Source: an uncultured Gammaproteobacteria bacterium (GTDB lineage: Bacteria > Pseudomonadota > Gammaproteobacteria > GCA-002705445 > GCA-002716945). From it: a stretch of DNA of 7,636 nt. The notes beneath the pieces were generated by a model. That model was not told the DNA's origin. It searched no databases and worked only from the letters and a program-made list of their open reading frames with translations. A program made the position numbers and the translations under genes. Every line of letters starts with the position of its first letter. The first letter of the stretch is position 1. The stretch spans positions 1 through 7,636 of the forward strand of contig CAJWRL010000041.1 of assembly GCA_913046125.1 (NCBI GenBank), written 5' to 3'. Below are positions 6,343-7,636 of the stretch, piece after piece.

Positions 6343-7397
6343 AAAGTAAAACTGACGACCTTCGAATAATTAATACCCAAGAACTTGTAAGTCCTCAGGA
6401 AATAATTGATTCCATTTCACCATCGGATAAAGGTTTTGCTACTATCATCAACGCTCGAAATCAGATTAAAAATATTCTCAATAAATCTATTAAAAAATTT
6501 ATGATCGTCGTTGGTCCGTGCTCAATCCATGATGTAGATGCTGCCAAAGAGTATGCAACTAGATTAAAGAAACTTTCATCTTTACTATCTGATAGCTGTC
6601 TAATAGTCATGAGAGTTTACTTTGAAAAACCAAGAACAGTTATAGGCTGGAAGGGCCTGATAAACGACCCCGATCTAGATGGATCTTTTAAAATTAACAA
6701 AGGAATAAAAATAGCAAGAAAGCTATTAATAGATCTAGCAGAAATGGAAATACCGTGTGGGCATGAATTTTTAGATTTAGTAAGCCCACAGTATCTATCT
6801 GATCTTATAAGTTGGGGTGCAATAGGAGCAAGAACAACAGAGAGTCAAAGCCATAGAGAGTTGGCCTCTGGCCTATCATGTCCGGTAGGTTTCAAAAACG
6901 GTACAGATGGAAGTTTACAAATAGCGATTGATGCAATGAATGCTGCCAGACATTCGCATAGTTTTTTATCAGTCACAAAGGAGGGAAAATCAGCAATATT
7001 TAATACTGCAGGTAATGACGATTGCCACATAATACATAGAGGAGGTAACAATAAATCTAATTTTGGATCAGAAGATGTCAAAAATTCTACTAGAATATTA
7101 GAGCAAAATGGAATGACCGCAAATATAATGATTGACGCAAGCCATGCAAATAGTAATAAAGATTTTAAAATGCAATCTAAGGTTGTTGATAATGTTAAAG
7201 ATCAACTACTCTCAGGAGAGAAAAATATAATCGGCATTATGCTCGAGAGTAATCTAGAAGAAGGAAACCAAAAAATCGCTAGCAGAGATAAACTGAAATA
7301 TGGGCAGAGTATAACGGATTCATGTATTGGATGGAAAGAAACTGAAGATATTATTTTAGGTTTAGATGACACACTGAGAAGAGCTTATGAAAATTAA
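6339..7397 (+). CDS. aroG: 3-deoxy-7-phosphoheptulonate (DAHP) synthase, type I alpha (AroG/AroF/AroH family)
   Basis: Condenses phosphoenolpyruvate and erythrose 4-phosphate to DAHP, the entry to the shikimate pathway. The 352 residues align with E. coli AroG (350) almost without gaps. Metal ligands are C61 (GPCSIHD), H269 (DASHANS), E303 and D327. Substrate-binding residues include R92, E96-K97 (MRVYFEKPRT), R165 (GARTTES), K186 (GFKNGTDG) and R234 (HRGG). The N-terminal DDLRI (6-10), needed for feedback control in the family, is present, so the enzyme is probably allosteric. S180 is of the phenylalanine-sensing kind, by analogy with characterised homologues, but other pocket residues differ (L147, F221), so the effector is uncertain and the symbol could equally be aroF or aroH. 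Unusual changes at conserved sites are H142 before E143 (Gly in E. coli), D227 and H233. It lies between hisG and hisD, overlapping both (4 and 11 bases). Confidence 0.94.
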   Translation: MKSKTDDLRIINTQELVSPQEIIDSISPSDKGFATIINARNQIKNILNKSIKKFMIVVGPCSIHDVDAAKEYATRLKKLSSLLSDSCLIVMRVYFEKPRTVIGWKGLINDPDLDGSFKINKGIKIARKLLIDLAEMEIPCGHEFLDLVSPQYLSDLISWGAIGARTTESQSHRELASGLSCPVGFKNGTDGSLQIAIDAMNAARHSHSFLSVTKEGKSAIFNTAGNDDCHIIHRGGNNKSNFGSEDVKNSTRILEQNGMTANIMIDASHANSNKDFKMQSKVVDNVKDQLLSGEKNIIGIMLESNLEEGNQKIASRDKLKYGQSITDSCIGWKETEDIILGLDDTLRRAYEN

Positions 7398-7636
7398 AAC
7401 ATTGAACACATCTCAAGCTAACTTCGACAAGAAGCTACGTGATCATTTATCTTTTGAACAAGGAAATTATGAGTCTGTAGAGAAGACAGTAAATAAGATT
7501 TTAAAAAAAATTAGAGAAAGTGGAGATAGTGGCTTGAGACTATTAGTTGAGAAATACGACAAGACATTCTATAAAAAGATTTCTGACGCTATTGTAACTA
7601 AAGAGGAAATCAGTGATGCATACTCATTAACACCAA
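7387..7636 (+). CDS. hisD: Histidinol dehydrogenase, N-terminal part (cut by window edge)
   Basis: Histidinol dehydrogenase is an NAD- and zinc-dependent enzyme that performs the last two oxidations of histidine synthesis, from histidinol to histidine. Only the first 83 residues of the usual 430 or so are visible. They match the HisD N-terminus: MKIKTLNTSQANFDKKL, a conserved F in LSFEQ, the helix with VNKILKKIRESGDSGL (the family V-x-x-I-x-x-V-R-x-x-GD-x-A-L pattern), EKYDKT, and a later EEISDAY segment. The catalytic and zinc-binding residues lie beyond the right edge. ATG 7387 is the only ATG start, because an in-frame TGA lies at 7375-7377. It overlaps the end of the DAHP synthase gene by 11 bases, and a purine-rich GAGAAGAG (7376-7383) may serve as the ribosome site. 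Its presence confirms that hisG belongs to a histidine operon continuing downstream. Confidence 0.88.
   Translation, partial: MKIKTLNTSQANFDKKLRDHLSFEQGNYESVEKTVNKILKKIRESGDSGLRLLVEKYDKTFYKKISDAIVTKEEISDAYSLTP

Overview
The window is a densely packed, AT-rich stretch of bacterial chromosome with eight protein genes, two of them cut by the window edges. The longest gene-free gap is 53 bases (4410-4462). I see no RNA gene, insertion sequence, CRISPR array or repeat. The gene families and their order (yrbG, mla genes, murA, hisG, hisD) point to a gammaproteobacterium, or a close proteobacterial relative. Low GC, very short intergenic gaps and overlapping genes suggest a streamlined, possibly marine, genome. 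That last point is inference; no taxon can be named from this sequence.

Left part (1-4409), envelope lipid transport. On the minus strand, mlaA (outer-membrane phospholipid channel component) is followed by a yrbG-type Na+/Ca2+ exchanger gene that runs off the left edge. Divergent from mlaA, with only 21 bases between the start codons, is mlaC (periplasmic phospholipid carrier). A large 12-segment RND/MMPL-type transporter gene converges on mlaC with 9 bases between the stop codons. In E. coli and many relatives yrbG, mlaFEDCB, ibaG and murA form one neighbourhood. Here the ABC-transporter genes mlaF, mlaE, mlaD and mlaB are absent, and the RND gene lies, inverted, in the space between mlaC and murA. 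The arrangement suggests an Mla-like shuttle (MlaA in the outer membrane, MlaC in the periplasm) working with an RND permease instead of MlaFEDB. This resembles the HpnM/HpnN pairing known from hopanoid transport. MlaA also has no cysteine at all, so it cannot be a lipoprotein.

Right part (4463-7636), a probable operon on the plus strand: murA (first step of peptidoglycan synthesis), hisG (short form, first step of histidine synthesis), an AroG/F/H-type DAHP synthase (first step of the shikimate pathway) and the start of hisD. Gaps are 11 bases, a 4-base overlap and an 11-base overlap. The murA-hisG-hisD order is familiar from gammaproteobacteria; the DAHP synthase between hisG and hisD is not. 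The operon therefore joins committed first steps of three pathways.

Several first genes of transcription units lack a Shine-Dalgarno sequence and carry -10-like hexamers about ten bases before the ATG, which hints at leaderless or near-leaderless transcripts.
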